DNA of 64,000 nt from Leifsonia sp040686855. Lineage in GTDB: Bacteria; Actinomycetota; Actinomycetes; Actinomycetales; Microbacteriaceae. The DNA is taken from assembly GCF_040686855.1 (NCBI RefSeq), contig NZ_JBFBOG010000003.1:868001-932000 (forward strand), in the 5' to 3' direction. The notes beneath the pieces were generated by a model. It saw nothing but the letters and a program-made list of their open reading frames with translations, searched no databases and was not told where the DNA came from. Shown piece by piece: positions 25,235 to 35,972 of this stretch. The translations under genes and the position numbers were made by a program. How positions within the stretch are numbered: the stretch's first letter is position 1; each line of letters starts with the position of its first letter.

Positions 25235-25618
25235 TCATTCCTCCCCGTCCTTCAGCGGGCGCACGCGCACCGCCGACCAGGTCTCGTCGACGGCGATGTT
25301 GCTGACCCCGCGCCAGCCGTAGGCGCGCGCCTCGCCCGCGACCACGTCCCGGTTCACGTCGGCGCGGCCGCCTTTCGGGTACACGACCCAGACCGCACGG
25401 GCGCCGGATGCCACGGGCAGCTGCTCGGCGTAGCGCGCCAGTAGCTCGTCGCGGGTGCGCACGACCGTCGCGACGACCGCAGCGTCGGCGACCGCCGCCT
25501 CCGTCGCACCCTCCGGCAGGGCCCCGAGCAGCGCGCGATCGTCGTCGCCGGCGACCACCAGCGCGACGCCGTCGCCCGGCTTCGCCTGGAACCGCTGAAG
25601 CACGGTCTTGTCGGTCAC
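25235..25618 (-). CDS. Uncharacterised DUF3052-like protein
   Basis: A soluble 127-residue protein between aroB and aroQ. The C-terminal half (AVWVVYPKGGRADVN and DETWSAVRVRPLK) resembles by eye the DUF3052 family of actinobacteria, whose members end in similar WVLTPK and DWSxTRL motifs. No catalytic residues or membrane segments are seen. Its GTG overlaps the aroB stop (GTGA), and it is part of the aro operon, but I cannot assign a role in the pathway. Confidence 0.7.
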   Translation of the reverse strand: MTDKTVLQRFQAKPGDGVALVVAGDDDRALLGALPEGATEAAVADAAVVATVVRTRDELLARYAEQLPVASGARAVWVVYPKGGRADVNRDVVAGEARAYGWRGVSNIAVDETWSAVRVRPLKDGEE

Positions 25619-26691
25619 GAACCCACCTCCTGGTATGCGGCGAACAGCAGGCTCTGGTCCGGGCCGGCCAGCACCGTCGGGCGTGCCACGTCGTCGAGCA
25701 CGATGAATCGGAGCATACTGCCCCGCGCCTTCTTGTCGCGCTGCATGGTCGCGAGCAGCGTCTGCCAACGGCCCGCCGGGTAGGAGGTCGGGAGGGTCAG
25801 GGACTCCAGGATGCGGCGGTGCCGCTCCACGACCTCGTCGCTCAGCCGCCCGCTGAGCCGGGCGAGCTCTGCCGCGAACACCATGCCGACGGAGACCGCA
25901 GCGCCATGCCGCCACTGGTACCGCTCGGCGTGCTCGATCGCGTGGCCCAGGGTGTGGCCGTAATTGAGGATTTCGCGGAGCCCCTGCTCGGTGAAGTCCT
26001 CACCCACGACCCGCGCCTTGATCCCGATGGACAGCTCCACGAGCCGGCGGAACTCGGGGCTCTCCGGGTCGGTCGCCCGGTCCACGTCCGCCTCGAGGAG
26101 GTCCAGGATCTCCGGCTCGGCGATGAAGCCGTACTTGACCACCTCGGCGAACCCGGCGAGCAGTTCGTTGCGCGGGAGTGACGACAGCGTATCGAGGTCG
26201 CAGATCACCGCGGCGGGCGCGTAGAAGGCGCCGACGAGGTTCTTGCCCTCGACCGTGTTGATGCCGGTCTTGCCGCCGACCGCCGCATCCACCATGCCGA
26301 GCAGCGTCGTCGGCACCTGGATGAGCTTCACACCGCGCAGCCAGGTCGCCGCGACGAAGCCGGCGAGGTCGGTGACCGCGCCGCCGCCGAAGCCGATCAC
26401 CGCGTCGGAGCGGGTGAAGTCGGCCTGCCCCATGATCTGCCACAGGAACGACGCGACCTCGACGCGCTTCGCCGCCTCGGCATCCGGGATCTCGGCGAGC
26501 AGCACCTCGTAGCGGTCGACGAGCGATTCGCGCAGCTCGGCGGCCGCCGCGCCCAGCGTGGGCTGGTGCACCAGCAGGATCTTGCGCACGCCCGTGCCCA
26601 GATAGGGCTCGAGGGCGAAACGGAGTCCGCGGCCGACGACCACCGGGTACGGCTCGCGTCCGGTGACGATGATCTCAGTGGCGTCGGTCAT
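25615..26691 (-). CDS. aroB: 3-Dehydroquinate synthase
   Basis: Second step of the shikimate pathway; NAD- and metal-dependent. The 358 residues include GFGGGAVTDLAGFVAATWLRG, QVPTTLLGMVDAAVGGKTGI and the metal-ligand segments FAEVVKYGFI and NYGHTLGHAIEH. The start at 26691 overlaps the aroK stop (ATGA); a longer frame upstream is antisense to aroK. Confidence 0.97.
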   Translation of the reverse strand: MTDATEIIVTGREPYPVVVGRGLRFALEPYLGTGVRKILLVHQPTLGAAAAELRESLVDRYEVLLAEIPDAEAAKRVEVASFLWQIMGQADFTRSDAVIGFGGGAVTDLAGFVAATWLRGVKLIQVPTTLLGMVDAAVGGKTGINTVEGKNLVGAFYAPAAVICDLDTLSSLPRNELLAGFAEVVKYGFIAEPEILDLLEADVDRATDPESPEFRRLVELSIGIKARVVGEDFTEQGLREILNYGHTLGHAIEHAERYQWRHGAAVSVGMVFAAELARLSGRLSDEVVERHRRILESLTLPTSYPAGRWQTLLATMQRDKKARGSMLRFIVLDDVARPTVLAGPDQSLLFAAYQEVGS

Positions 26692-27203
26692 GCGTGTCCT
26701 TCCGTGGCGCCGTCGCGGACCCACGCGGCGATCTCCGCCGCGATGGTGTCGATCGGGCGGGTCGAGGTGTCGGCCGTGTAGTCGGCGAGCGACTGGTACA
26801 GCTCGCTGCGGGAGGCGACCAGGCGCTTCCACGAGTCGAGGTCGGTGATGAGCGGGCGCTTGCCGTTGGTGATCCGCTTGGCGATCGCCTCCGGCTGCAC
26901 GGTGAGAAGCACGACGCGGGCGCCGGCGAGGTCGGCCTGCGTCGCCGGGTCGAGCACCGCTCCCCCGCCCAGCGAGACGATGCCGGGATGCCGGAGCGCG
27001 TCGGCGACGGCCGCGCGCTCCCGTTCGCGGAAGTACGGCTCACCGTGGGTCGCGAAGATCTCCGGGATCGGGCCGTGCAGCGCGACGACGACCGCGTCGG
27101 TGTCGACGAACGGGAGGTGGAGCAGCTTGGCGAGCCGCTTGCCGACGCGCGACTTGCCCGCCGCCGGGGGGCCGATCAGCGCGATCGTGTCGGGCGACGT
27201 CAC
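26688..27203 (-). CDS. aroK: Shikimate kinase
   Basis: Phosphorylates shikimate at O3. The 171-residue P-loop protein has Walker A IGPPAAGKSRVGKRLA, the shikimate-binding Asp in FVDTDAV, EPYFRERERAAV and the GGG of VSLGGGAVLD. The lid Arg is in NGKRPLI. It sits 4 bp after aroC and overlaps aroB. Confidence 0.96.
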   Translation of the reverse strand: MTSPDTIALIGPPAAGKSRVGKRLAKLLHLPFVDTDAVVVALHGPIPEIFATHGEPYFRERERAAVADALRHPGIVSLGGGAVLDPATQADLAGARVVLLTVQPEAIAKRITNGKRPLITDLDSWKRLVASRSELYQSLADYTADTSTRPIDTIAAEIAAWVRDGATEGHA

Positions 27204-27207
27204 GGCG

Positions 27208-28416
27208 TCAGGCGTACGGCGCGTGGACGCGCTCGGTGGTGAGGTTCTGCGGGATCGCGTCGAGGTAGCCGCGCAGGTTGCGGGCCGTCTCGGTCACGGA
27301 GTCGCCGCCGAACTTCTCGAGCACCGCATTCGCCAGCACCAGGGCGACCATCGCCTCCGCCACCACGCCCGCGGCGGGCACGGCACAGACGTCGGAGCGC
27401 TGGTGGTGCGCCGGCGCGGCCTCGCTGGTGGCCACATCCACGGTCCGCAGCGCGTGCGGGACGGTCGCGATGGGCTTCATCCCGGCCCGGACGCGCAGCA
27501 CGCCGCCGGTGCTCATGCCGCCCTCGGTGCCGCCGGCCTTGTCGCTGGTGCGGACGATCGTGCCGTCCTCGGCCAGCAGCTCGTCGTGCGCCTCGGACCC
27601 GCGGCGGGTCGTGGTGAGGAAGCCGTCGCCGATCTCCACGCCCTTGATCGCCTGGATGCCCATCAGCGCGGCCGCGAGCTGCGCGTCGAGCTTGCGGTCC
27701 CAGTGGACGTGCGAGCCGAGCCCCGGCGGGAGGCCGTAGGCGAGCACTTCGACGACACCGCCGAGGGTGTCGCCGTCCTTGTGCGCGGCATCCACCTCGG
27801 CGACCATGCGCTCGGAGGTCGCGGGGTCGAAGCAGCGCAGCGGATCGGCGTCGAGCGTGTCGACGTCGGTCGGGCGCGGCAGAGGGGAACCCTCGGGGAC
27901 GCGGACCGGACCGATCGAGAGCGTGTGGCTCACCAGAGTGATGCCGAGCTCGTTGAGGAACGCCTTGGCGACGGCGCCGAGCGAGACACGCGCCGCCGTC
28001 TCACGGGCGCTGGCGCGCTCGAGGACCGGACGGGCCTCGTCGAAGCCGTACTTCTGCATGCCGACGAGGTCGGCGTGGCCCGGACGCGGACGCGTCAGCG
28101 CTGCGCCGCGACCGGAGTTCAGCACCTCCGGGTCGACCGGCTCGGCGCTCATCACATCGACCCACTTGGGCCACTCGGTGTTGCCGATGCGGAGGGCGAT
28201 GGGGCTGCCCATGCTGAAGCCGTGGCGCACACCGCCGGAGATGTCCAGCGCGTCCTGCTCGAACTTCATGCGCGCGCCGCGGCCGTAACCGAGCTTGCGG
28301 CGCGCGAGGTCGGCGCGGATGGCGTCGAGCGACACAGGGACCCCGGCGGGCAGACCCTCCAGGACGGCGATGAGTTCGGGACCGTGGGATTCCCCGGCCG
28401 TGAGCCAACGAAGCAT
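27208..28416 (-). CDS. aroC: Chorismate synthase
   Basis: Last step to chorismate; uses reduced FMN. The 402 residues open LRWLTAGESHGPELIAVLEG and show RRKLGYGRGARMKFEQD, MGSPIALRIGN and the FMN-binding regions. Downstream aroK and aroB follow almost without gaps. Chorismate made here feeds trpE at the other end of the window's his/trp operon. Confidence 0.97.
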   Translation of the reverse strand: MLRWLTAGESHGPELIAVLEGLPAGVPVSLDAIRADLARRKLGYGRGARMKFEQDALDISGGVRHGFSMGSPIALRIGNTEWPKWVDVMSAEPVDPEVLNSGRGAALTRPRPGHADLVGMQKYGFDEARPVLERASARETAARVSLGAVAKAFLNELGITLVSHTLSIGPVRVPEGSPLPRPTDVDTLDADPLRCFDPATSERMVAEVDAAHKDGDTLGGVVEVLAYGLPPGLGSHVHWDRKLDAQLAAALMGIQAIKGVEIGDGFLTTTRRGSEAHDELLAEDGTIVRTSDKAGGTEGGMSTGGVLRVRAGMKPIATVPHALRTVDVATSEAAPAHHQRSDVCAVPAAGVVAEAMVALVLANAVLEKFGGDSVTETARNLRGYLDAIPQNLTTERVHAPYA

Positions 28417-28446
28417 GCTTCGATTCTGGCATATCGCCTCGGGGGG

Positions 28447-29586
28447 TCAGTCCGTCAGCAACTCGCCCTGTTCGTCGATCCCGACCGCATCCAGCATCGC
28501 GGCGAGCACGCCCGGCTCGTCCTCGAGCGGCTGCAACGGGTCGCCGGAGACGAAGACGCGGACCTGGAGGAGCGCCTGGTGCGCGAGCATCGCGAGCCCC
28601 GACACGGCACGGCCGCCGACGGCCTCCCACTGGCGCGCCAGCGGGGTCGGCCACGGCTCGTAGGCCACGTCGAACAGCACCGACCGGCGGCGGGTGGAGT
28701 CGGTGTAGACCGCCTCCGTCGTCGTTCCGCCGGGCAGCGTGCTGATCACGAGGTCCGGGACGTCGAGCGAGCGGTCCGCCTGCGAGAACGGGCGGATGCG
28801 GACGCGCAGGCCGAGGTCGTTCGCCAGCGGCTCGATCCACGCGCTGCGGGCGAGGTCGCGGACGTGCACGTCGACGCGCTCCGCGCCCAGCTCTGCGGCG
28901 GCGACGAGCGCGGACGCCGCCGTCGCTCCCCCGCCCAGGATGTGGACGTACCGCGCCTCCTCGAGGCCGGCGGCCTGCAGCGCGCGGACGATCCCGGACA
29001 CGTCGGTGTTGAAGCCGCGCAGGTCCTCGCCGTCGAGCAGGACCGTGTTGGCGCCGCCGGTCTGGTCGGCGATGCGGTCGGTCTCGGTGAGCAGCGGGAG
29101 CACGGCCTTCTTCAGCGGCATGGTCAGCGACAGGCCGCGCCACTCCGGCCCGAGTCCGTCGATGAACGCCTGCAGACCGTCCTCGGTGACCTCGACGGCC
29201 TCGTACGACCAGTCGAGCCCGAGCGCGTCGTACGCGGCACGGTGCAGTTCCGGAGAACGAGAGTGGCCGATCGGCGAGCCCAGCACCGCCAGACGGCGGC
29301 TGGGGGCCTTGGGCTTGCGTGGCGTCCCCTTCTTGGCCGCTTTCGCGGGCTCGGGGGCAGGCGCAGGCTCCGGTTCGACCGCCGGCTCGGCTTCCGCCTC
29401 CTGGTCGTCGTCCACCGGCTCCTCGCGCTCCGCCGCCTCCTCGGCCTCCGCGACCGCGGCCTCCTCGGCCTCCGTCTCGCGCTCGGCTTCCACCAGCTCG
29501 GCGATCAGCGCCTCGGCCGACGCCTCGGAGACGCCGTCCTCCGCACCCAGCTGGTCACCGGTCGGTCGCTTGCGGGGTTCAGCCAT
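28447..29586 (-). CDS. aroE: Shikimate dehydrogenase with long acidic N-terminal extension
   Basis: Reduces 3-dehydroshikimate with NADPH. The enzyme starts near residue 98 (LAVLGSPIGHSRSPELH) and continues with SLTMPLKKAVLP, GFNTDVSGIVRAL and the nucleotide loop LGGGATAASA; this core is of normal size. Residues 1-97 are an added tail: Glu/Ala-rich (about 20-70), then Pro/Glu repeats (70-80), then Lys-rich (82-98). The ATG overlaps the mltG stop by 8 nt, as tight as other junctions here, and no good internal start exists before the core, so I take the extension to be real. Variant motifs (SLTMP instead of NVTxP) suggest a divergent AroE; a quinate/shikimate-like paralogue is a weaker option. 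Confidence 0.87.
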   Translation of the reverse strand: MAEPRKRPTGDQLGAEDGVSEASAEALIAELVEAERETEAEEAAVAEAEEAAEREEPVDDDQEAEAEPAVEPEPAPAPEPAKAAKKGTPRKPKAPSRRLAVLGSPIGHSRSPELHRAAYDALGLDWSYEAVEVTEDGLQAFIDGLGPEWRGLSLTMPLKKAVLPLLTETDRIADQTGGANTVLLDGEDLRGFNTDVSGIVRALQAAGLEEARYVHILGGGATAASALVAAAELGAERVDVHVRDLARSAWIEPLANDLGLRVRIRPFSQADRSLDVPDLVISTLPGGTTTEAVYTDSTRRRSVLFDVAYEPWPTPLARQWEAVGGRAVSGLAMLAHQALLQVRVFVSGDPLQPLEDEPGVLAAMLDAVGIDEQGELLTD

Positions 29587-31240
29587 AGTTCGGGTTGTCC
29601 TTCATCCACTGCTGCCACTTCTCCACCGCGGCCTCGTGCTCCGCCTGCGTGGTCGAGAAGATGGTCTCGCCGGTCTGCAGGTTCCAGGTCACGAAGTACA
29701 TCCATGGCCCGTCCGCGGGCTTCTGCACCGCATTGATCGCCAGGTCGCCCGGGTTCGAGATCGGGCCGACCGGCAGGCCGGGGTGCACGTACGTGTTGTA
29801 CGGGTTGCCGGCATCGGCGCGCTCCGCGTCGGTGGTCTCGACACGGTCGGTGTGGCCCGTGCCGTAGGCGACCGTTGCGTCGGACTGCAGGTCCCAGCCC
29901 TGTGCGATGCGGTTGAGGAAGACGCGGGCGACCTTCGGATAGTCGTCCTTCAGCCCGGCCTCGCGCTGCACGATCGAGGCCAGCACGACCGTGTTCCACC
30001 GGTTCGCGGGTGCGACTCCAGCCTCGTCGAGCGACTGGAACATCCGGTCGACCATGGTCTTGATCGCCTGCTGGGCGGTCGTGCCCGGCGCGAACGTGTA
30101 TGTCGCCGGGAACAGGAAGCCCTCGAGCGACTTCGCCTGCGACGGCAGCCCGTAGGCCGCCGGGTTCGCGGCCGCCGCTTGGAGGTCGGCCAGCGGGATC
30201 TTCGTGGAGTCCGCGACCGTCTGCAGGATGTCCTTCTCGACCGTCCCTTCGGGGACGACCGCAGTGTTCTCGACGCGCGAGGCGGGATCCTGAAGCGCCG
30301 CGAGGGCCGCTGCCGCGCTCATCTTCTTGGCGAGCTTGAAGACGCCCGGCTGGAACTCCGGCTCCGGCTTCTGACGCAGCAGCAAGGTGTAGAACGCCTC
30401 ATACGTCTTCACCACCCCCGCCTTGGCGAGCTTGTTCGCGATCGCCGAGCCGTCGTCACCGGACGCGATGGTGAACATCACCTCACCCGAGCCGTTGCCC
30501 TTGTAGTCGTTCTCCGGCGGGAACAGGGCGTTCTGCACCTTGGCGATCTGGGGCTGGAAGATGGCGTACGCGCCACCCGCCATACCGCCCAGGACCGCGA
30601 GGATGACGACCGTCACGATGAGCCGCTTCACCCAGCGGCGCTTCTTCGGGGGCTCCTCGTGGGACAGGTAGTTCTGCTGCCGCCAGACGAGGGGGTGCTC
30701 GTCCTGGGCTGACGCGTCATCGGTGTCCAGCACGCCGAAGAGAGTACGCGCAGGATGGTCGTGGTGCGAGTGCGGGCGCTCATCCAGGCCGTGCCGGGCC
30801 GCGGCGCCGACCGGTTGGGGCTCCTCGACCTGCGCGACCGGACCGGTGACCACCGCGTCGAAGTCGAGCCCGGCGAGGGCGGCGACGTCGGCCGGCGACT
30901 CCTGCGTCGGGGTCGGCGACGAGATCGGCGAACCGTCGTTCAGCGACCAGGTGGCGGCAGACGGCGATCCGGCGGCCGACACCGGCTGCCCGGGCGACTG
31001 CGGCTCCGCCTGCTTCTGCGCCTCCGCCGGCTTCTGGGGCTCCACCGGCTCCTGCGGGGCCGTGGCCTGGCCACGCTCCTCCGCCTCCCGGGCGGCCCGG
31101 GCCTCTCGACGGGTCATCGGCGGACGCTGCCCGTCGCCGGACGCCTCGCCGGCCTGCGGGACCGCCGGCGGGCGGTTCACAGCCGGGAACGAGGGCGGCT
31201 CCGGCCGCTCCTGGGGGTTCTGAGACAAGCTAGTGTCCAA
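29579..31240 (-). CDS. mltG: Endolytic murein transglycosylase MltG
   Basis: Cleaves nascent glycan strands during peptidoglycan growth. The 553 residues comprise a Pro/Gln/Glu-rich, probably disordered cytoplasmic part (1-200), one transmembrane helix (about 206-228), then a LysM-like segment and the YceG domain outside. Catalytic signature regions SLEGFLFPATYTF and LASIVQREAG (catalytic Glu) are present, as is NPYNTY near the C terminus. The cytoplasmic part is much longer than in E. coli. It overlaps ruvX by 11 nt upstream and aroE by 8 nt downstream. Confidence 0.94.
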   Translation of the reverse strand: MDTSLSQNPQERPEPPSFPAVNRPPAVPQAGEASGDGQRPPMTRREARAAREAEERGQATAPQEPVEPQKPAEAQKQAEPQSPGQPVSAAGSPSAATWSLNDGSPISSPTPTQESPADVAALAGLDFDAVVTGPVAQVEEPQPVGAAARHGLDERPHSHHDHPARTLFGVLDTDDASAQDEHPLVWRQQNYLSHEEPPKKRRWVKRLIVTVVILAVLGGMAGGAYAIFQPQIAKVQNALFPPENDYKGNGSGEVMFTIASGDDGSAIANKLAKAGVVKTYEAFYTLLLRQKPEPEFQPGVFKLAKKMSAAAALAALQDPASRVENTAVVPEGTVEKDILQTVADSTKIPLADLQAAAANPAAYGLPSQAKSLEGFLFPATYTFAPGTTAQQAIKTMVDRMFQSLDEAGVAPANRWNTVVLASIVQREAGLKDDYPKVARVFLNRIAQGWDLQSDATVAYGTGHTDRVETTDAERADAGNPYNTYVHPGLPVGPISNPGDLAINAVQKPADGPWMYFVTWNLQTGETIFSTTQAEHEAAVEKWQQWMKDNPNYG

Positions 31241-31697
31241 TGCTCGTTTCGACGGGGTCGCCCGGCGGACGGCCGGTGGCCCGTTCCGCGTCGAGGGCGT
31301 GCTGCAAAATTATCGTGGCCGCGACCTGATCCACGACCGGACGCGCCTTCTTCGTGTTCCTGCCCGACGCGCGCAGCGCCTGTGACGCCGACACCGTGGA
31401 GAGCCGCTCGTCCACCAGTCGTACCGGAACACCAACCTCGGCCGCCAGCGCCTCGGCGAAACCGATCGCGTCGCCGGTGGAGGCGGTATGGGCGCCCGAG
31501 AGCGCCAACGGCAGTCCGACGATAACCTCGAAGGCTCCGAGTTCCCCGACGATCTCGGAGATACGGCGCCGATCCACACCGTCTTCGGAGCGTGCGACCG
31601 TCTCGACCGGGGTCGCCAGCATCCCGTGGAGGTCGGACCGGCTCACGCCGATCCGGACCTTGCCCACGTCGATGCCGACGCGCACGCCGCTGCGCAT
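31230..31697 (-). CDS. ruvX: RuvX/YqgF family Holliday junction resolvase-like nuclease
   Basis: RNase H-fold protein of 155 residues; GIDVGKVRIGVSRSD holds the first metal-binding Asp, FEVIVGLPLALSG the second strand, LVDERLSTVSA the catalytic Glu and the late DQVAATIILQ the last Asp. Family members act in 16S rRNA 5' maturation or recombination; which applies here cannot be read. Lies 6 bp after alaS, in the conserved alaS-ruvX-mltG-aroE order. Confidence 0.94.
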   Translation of the reverse strand: MRSGVRVGIDVGKVRIGVSRSDLHGMLATPVETVARSEDGVDRRRISEIVGELGAFEVIVGLPLALSGAHTASTGDAIGFAEALAAEVGVPVRLVDERLSTVSASQALRASGRNTKKARPVVDQVAATIILQHALDAERATGRPPGDPVETSIGH

Positions 31698-31703
31698 CGA
31701 GCG

Positions 31704-34361
<2,658 letters not shown>

Positions 34362-34403
34362 GGGTTCCGGTCGATCGAGGTGTGCGAAAAGGGGAAGGGG
34401 GCG

Positions 34404-34595
34404 TCAGTCGCCCTGGATGGCCGAGCGGATCTCGGCCTCGCGCTGGCGGTAGCCGTCGGTCACGGCCTCGCCGAAGTCACGCGCCTTCTGGTCGATGTTG
34501 CTGAAGAATTCGCGACCCTTCTGGGTCTCGTTCACCTTGTGGGCGACGGCGAAGCCGATGCCCACGCCGATGAGCAGCCACAGGAAACTCTTCAT
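34404..34595 (-). CDS. Small single-pass membrane protein, unknown function
   Basis: Sixty-three residues: an N-terminal hydrophobic helix (FLWLLIGVGIGFAVA, about residues 3-17) followed by a charged, mostly helical tail (KGREFFSNIDQKARDFGEAV). The start follows AGGGAGGATCAGC, a good ribosome-binding site. It lies between alaS and a DUF948-type gene. Many actinobacteria have such a short protein at this place; I do not know a function. Confidence 0.75.
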   Translation of the reverse strand: MKSFLWLLIGVGIGFAVAHKVNETQKGREFFSNIDQKARDFGEAVTDGYRQREAEIRSAIQGD

Positions 34596-34674
34596 GCTGA
34601 TCCTCCCTCTGCGGATGGGGCCTGGCGCGGACGCCCGGCGCACCCGATCAAGTCTAGTGGGAGGAGGCGGAGCC

Positions 34675-35052
34675 TTATCGGGATGCGGACTTCTTCGAAG
34701 CGAACCCACCGGCGGCCTTGAAGGCGGCCCGCGCGGCGGCGCTGAAACCGGCCAGTTTGATCAGCGGACCGCCGACGGTCGCCGCGAACAGGGCGACGAG
34801 GGAGGACACGTTCCCGGTCACATCCGCGACGTTCTTCGTGATCACGTCGACGCGGGCGAGCTGCTTGTTGGTCTCCTGCAGCGTGGTCGCCGTCTCGTCG
34901 AGGATCGGCGTGATGCCGTCGCTCGCCTCTTTGATCGCGTCGCGCGTCGAGTCGAGCACCCGCCCGAGCTTGATCAGCGGGATGGCGATGAAGCCGACGA
35001 GGACCGCGAACACGAGTGCCGCGATCAACCCCGCGATGTCTCCTCCGGACAT
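34675..35052 (-). CDS. DUF948-type membrane protein
   Basis: About 125 residues: N-terminal transmembrane helix (LIAALVFAVLVGFIAIPLI), then a heptad-like, polar helical stretch (STRDAIKEASDGITPILDE, TLQETNKQLARVDVITKNV) and a Lys/Ala-rich end. This layout matches DUF948 proteins, which are often described as general stress or envelope-linked. The start at 35052 is favoured over an ATG five codons earlier because GGAAGGAGCAGAC is correctly spaced for it. It precedes alaS and the small membrane gene in the same direction. Confidence 0.78.
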   Translation of the reverse strand: MSGGDIAGLIAALVFAVLVGFIAIPLIKLGRVLDSTRDAIKEASDGITPILDETATTLQETNKQLARVDVITKNVADVTGNVSSLVALFAATVGGPLIKLAGFSAAARAAFKAAGGFASKKSASR

Positions 35053-35123
35053 GTCTGCTCCTTCCATTCCGCCCCCGGCATACGGGACAAGCGTAGTCGT
35101 CCGAGGCCTCGGCGGATACGGAA

Positions 35124-35155
35124 ACGGGGCCGTGGCTCGAAAGCCACGACCCCGT
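35124..35155 (-). terminator. Hairpin terminator after rpsD
   Basis: Fourteen-base arms with one mismatch (ACGGGGTCGTGGCT on the minus strand) around a 4-base loop, followed by TTTCC. It lies 20 bp after the rpsD stop and before the DUF948 gene. The stem is strong but the T-run is only three long. Confidence 0.7.
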
Positions 35156-35175
35156 CCGGGAGTGAGAACGCCGCC

Positions 35176-35799
35176 TTATCGGGCCGCGTAGTACTCGACG
35201 ACCAGCTGGACCTCACAGGTCACGGGGACCTCGACGCGCTTCGGGCGACGGAGCAGGCGGGCCTGCAGCTTGTCGATCTCGACGTCGAGGTAGCCCGGGG
35301 TCTTCGGGAGGACGTCGAGGTGACCGCCGGCGGCCGCGACCTGGAAGGGCTCGGTGCCCTCGGAGCGGGCCTTGACGTGGATGAGCTGACCCGGCTTCAC
35401 GCGGAACGACGGGCGGTCGACGATCTTGCCGTCGACGAGGATGTGACGGTGCACGACGAACTGGCGGGCCTGCGTGATGGTGCGGGCGAAGCCGGCGCGG
35501 AGCACGAGCGCGTCGAGACGCATCTCGAGCAGCTCGACCAGGTTCTCACCGGTCAGGCCCTGGGTGCGACGGGCCTCCTCGAAGGCGATGCGGAGCTGCT
35601 TCTCGCGGATGCCGTACTGGGCGCGCAGACGCTGCTTCTCGCGCAGACGAACGGCGTAGTCCGAGTCGGCCTTGCGCTTGGTGCGGCCGTGCTCACCGGG
35701 AGCGTAGGGGCGCTTCTCCATGTAGCGCGCCGCCTTCGGGGTGAGCGGGATGCCCAGGGCCCGCGACTCGCGGGTCTTGCTGCGGGAACGTGAAGACAC
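35176..35799 (-). CDS. rpsD: 30S ribosomal protein S4
   Basis: Primary 16S rRNA-binding protein that nucleates 30S assembly. The 207 residues start SSRSRSKTRESRALGIPLT and have the S4 RNA-binding domain RLDALVLRAGFARTITQAR and VVHRHILVDGKIV. The four N-terminal zinc cysteines of the C-plus form are missing, so this is the zinc-free form, as is usual in high-GC Gram-positives with one or more copies. GTG start preceded by GAAAGGAAATC. It stands alone between a terminator and its own leader, not in the alpha operon. Confidence 0.96.
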   Translation of the reverse strand: MSSRSRSKTRESRALGIPLTPKAARYMEKRPYAPGEHGRTKRKADSDYAVRLREKQRLRAQYGIREKQLRIAFEEARRTQGLTGENLVELLEMRLDALVLRAGFARTITQARQFVVHRHILVDGKIVDRPSFRVKPGQLIHVKARSEGTEPFQVAAAGGHLDVLPKTPGYLDVEIDKLQARLLRRPKRVEVPVTCEVQLVVEYYAAR

Positions 35800-35955
35800 G
35801 ATTTCCTTTCGAAGTTTCTCTCTGAAGTAGTGGATGCGGGCGCATACGCGCGCCCGAAGAGAGAGGGATTGTCGCCAGGGACGCCCGGCTAAAGGGTCGA
35901 TCCCGTCGAATCGTGTACTCGGCAGCCGACCCCGCACACGCTTCTAGGCGGATCA

Positions 35956-35961
35956 ATGATA
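35956..35961 (-). promoter_or_regulatory. Probable -10 element of rpsD
   Basis: Minus-strand TATCAT, five of six matches to TATAAT, between the rarA stop and rpsD. It leaves a leader of about 150 nt, long for this genome, which holds a perfect 6-bp hairpin (GGGCGC/GCGCCC within about 35838-35855). S4 represses its own translation in other bacteria, so the leader may carry such a site; that is inference. Confidence 0.45.
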
Positions 35962-35972
35962 GCAGAGCGGAG

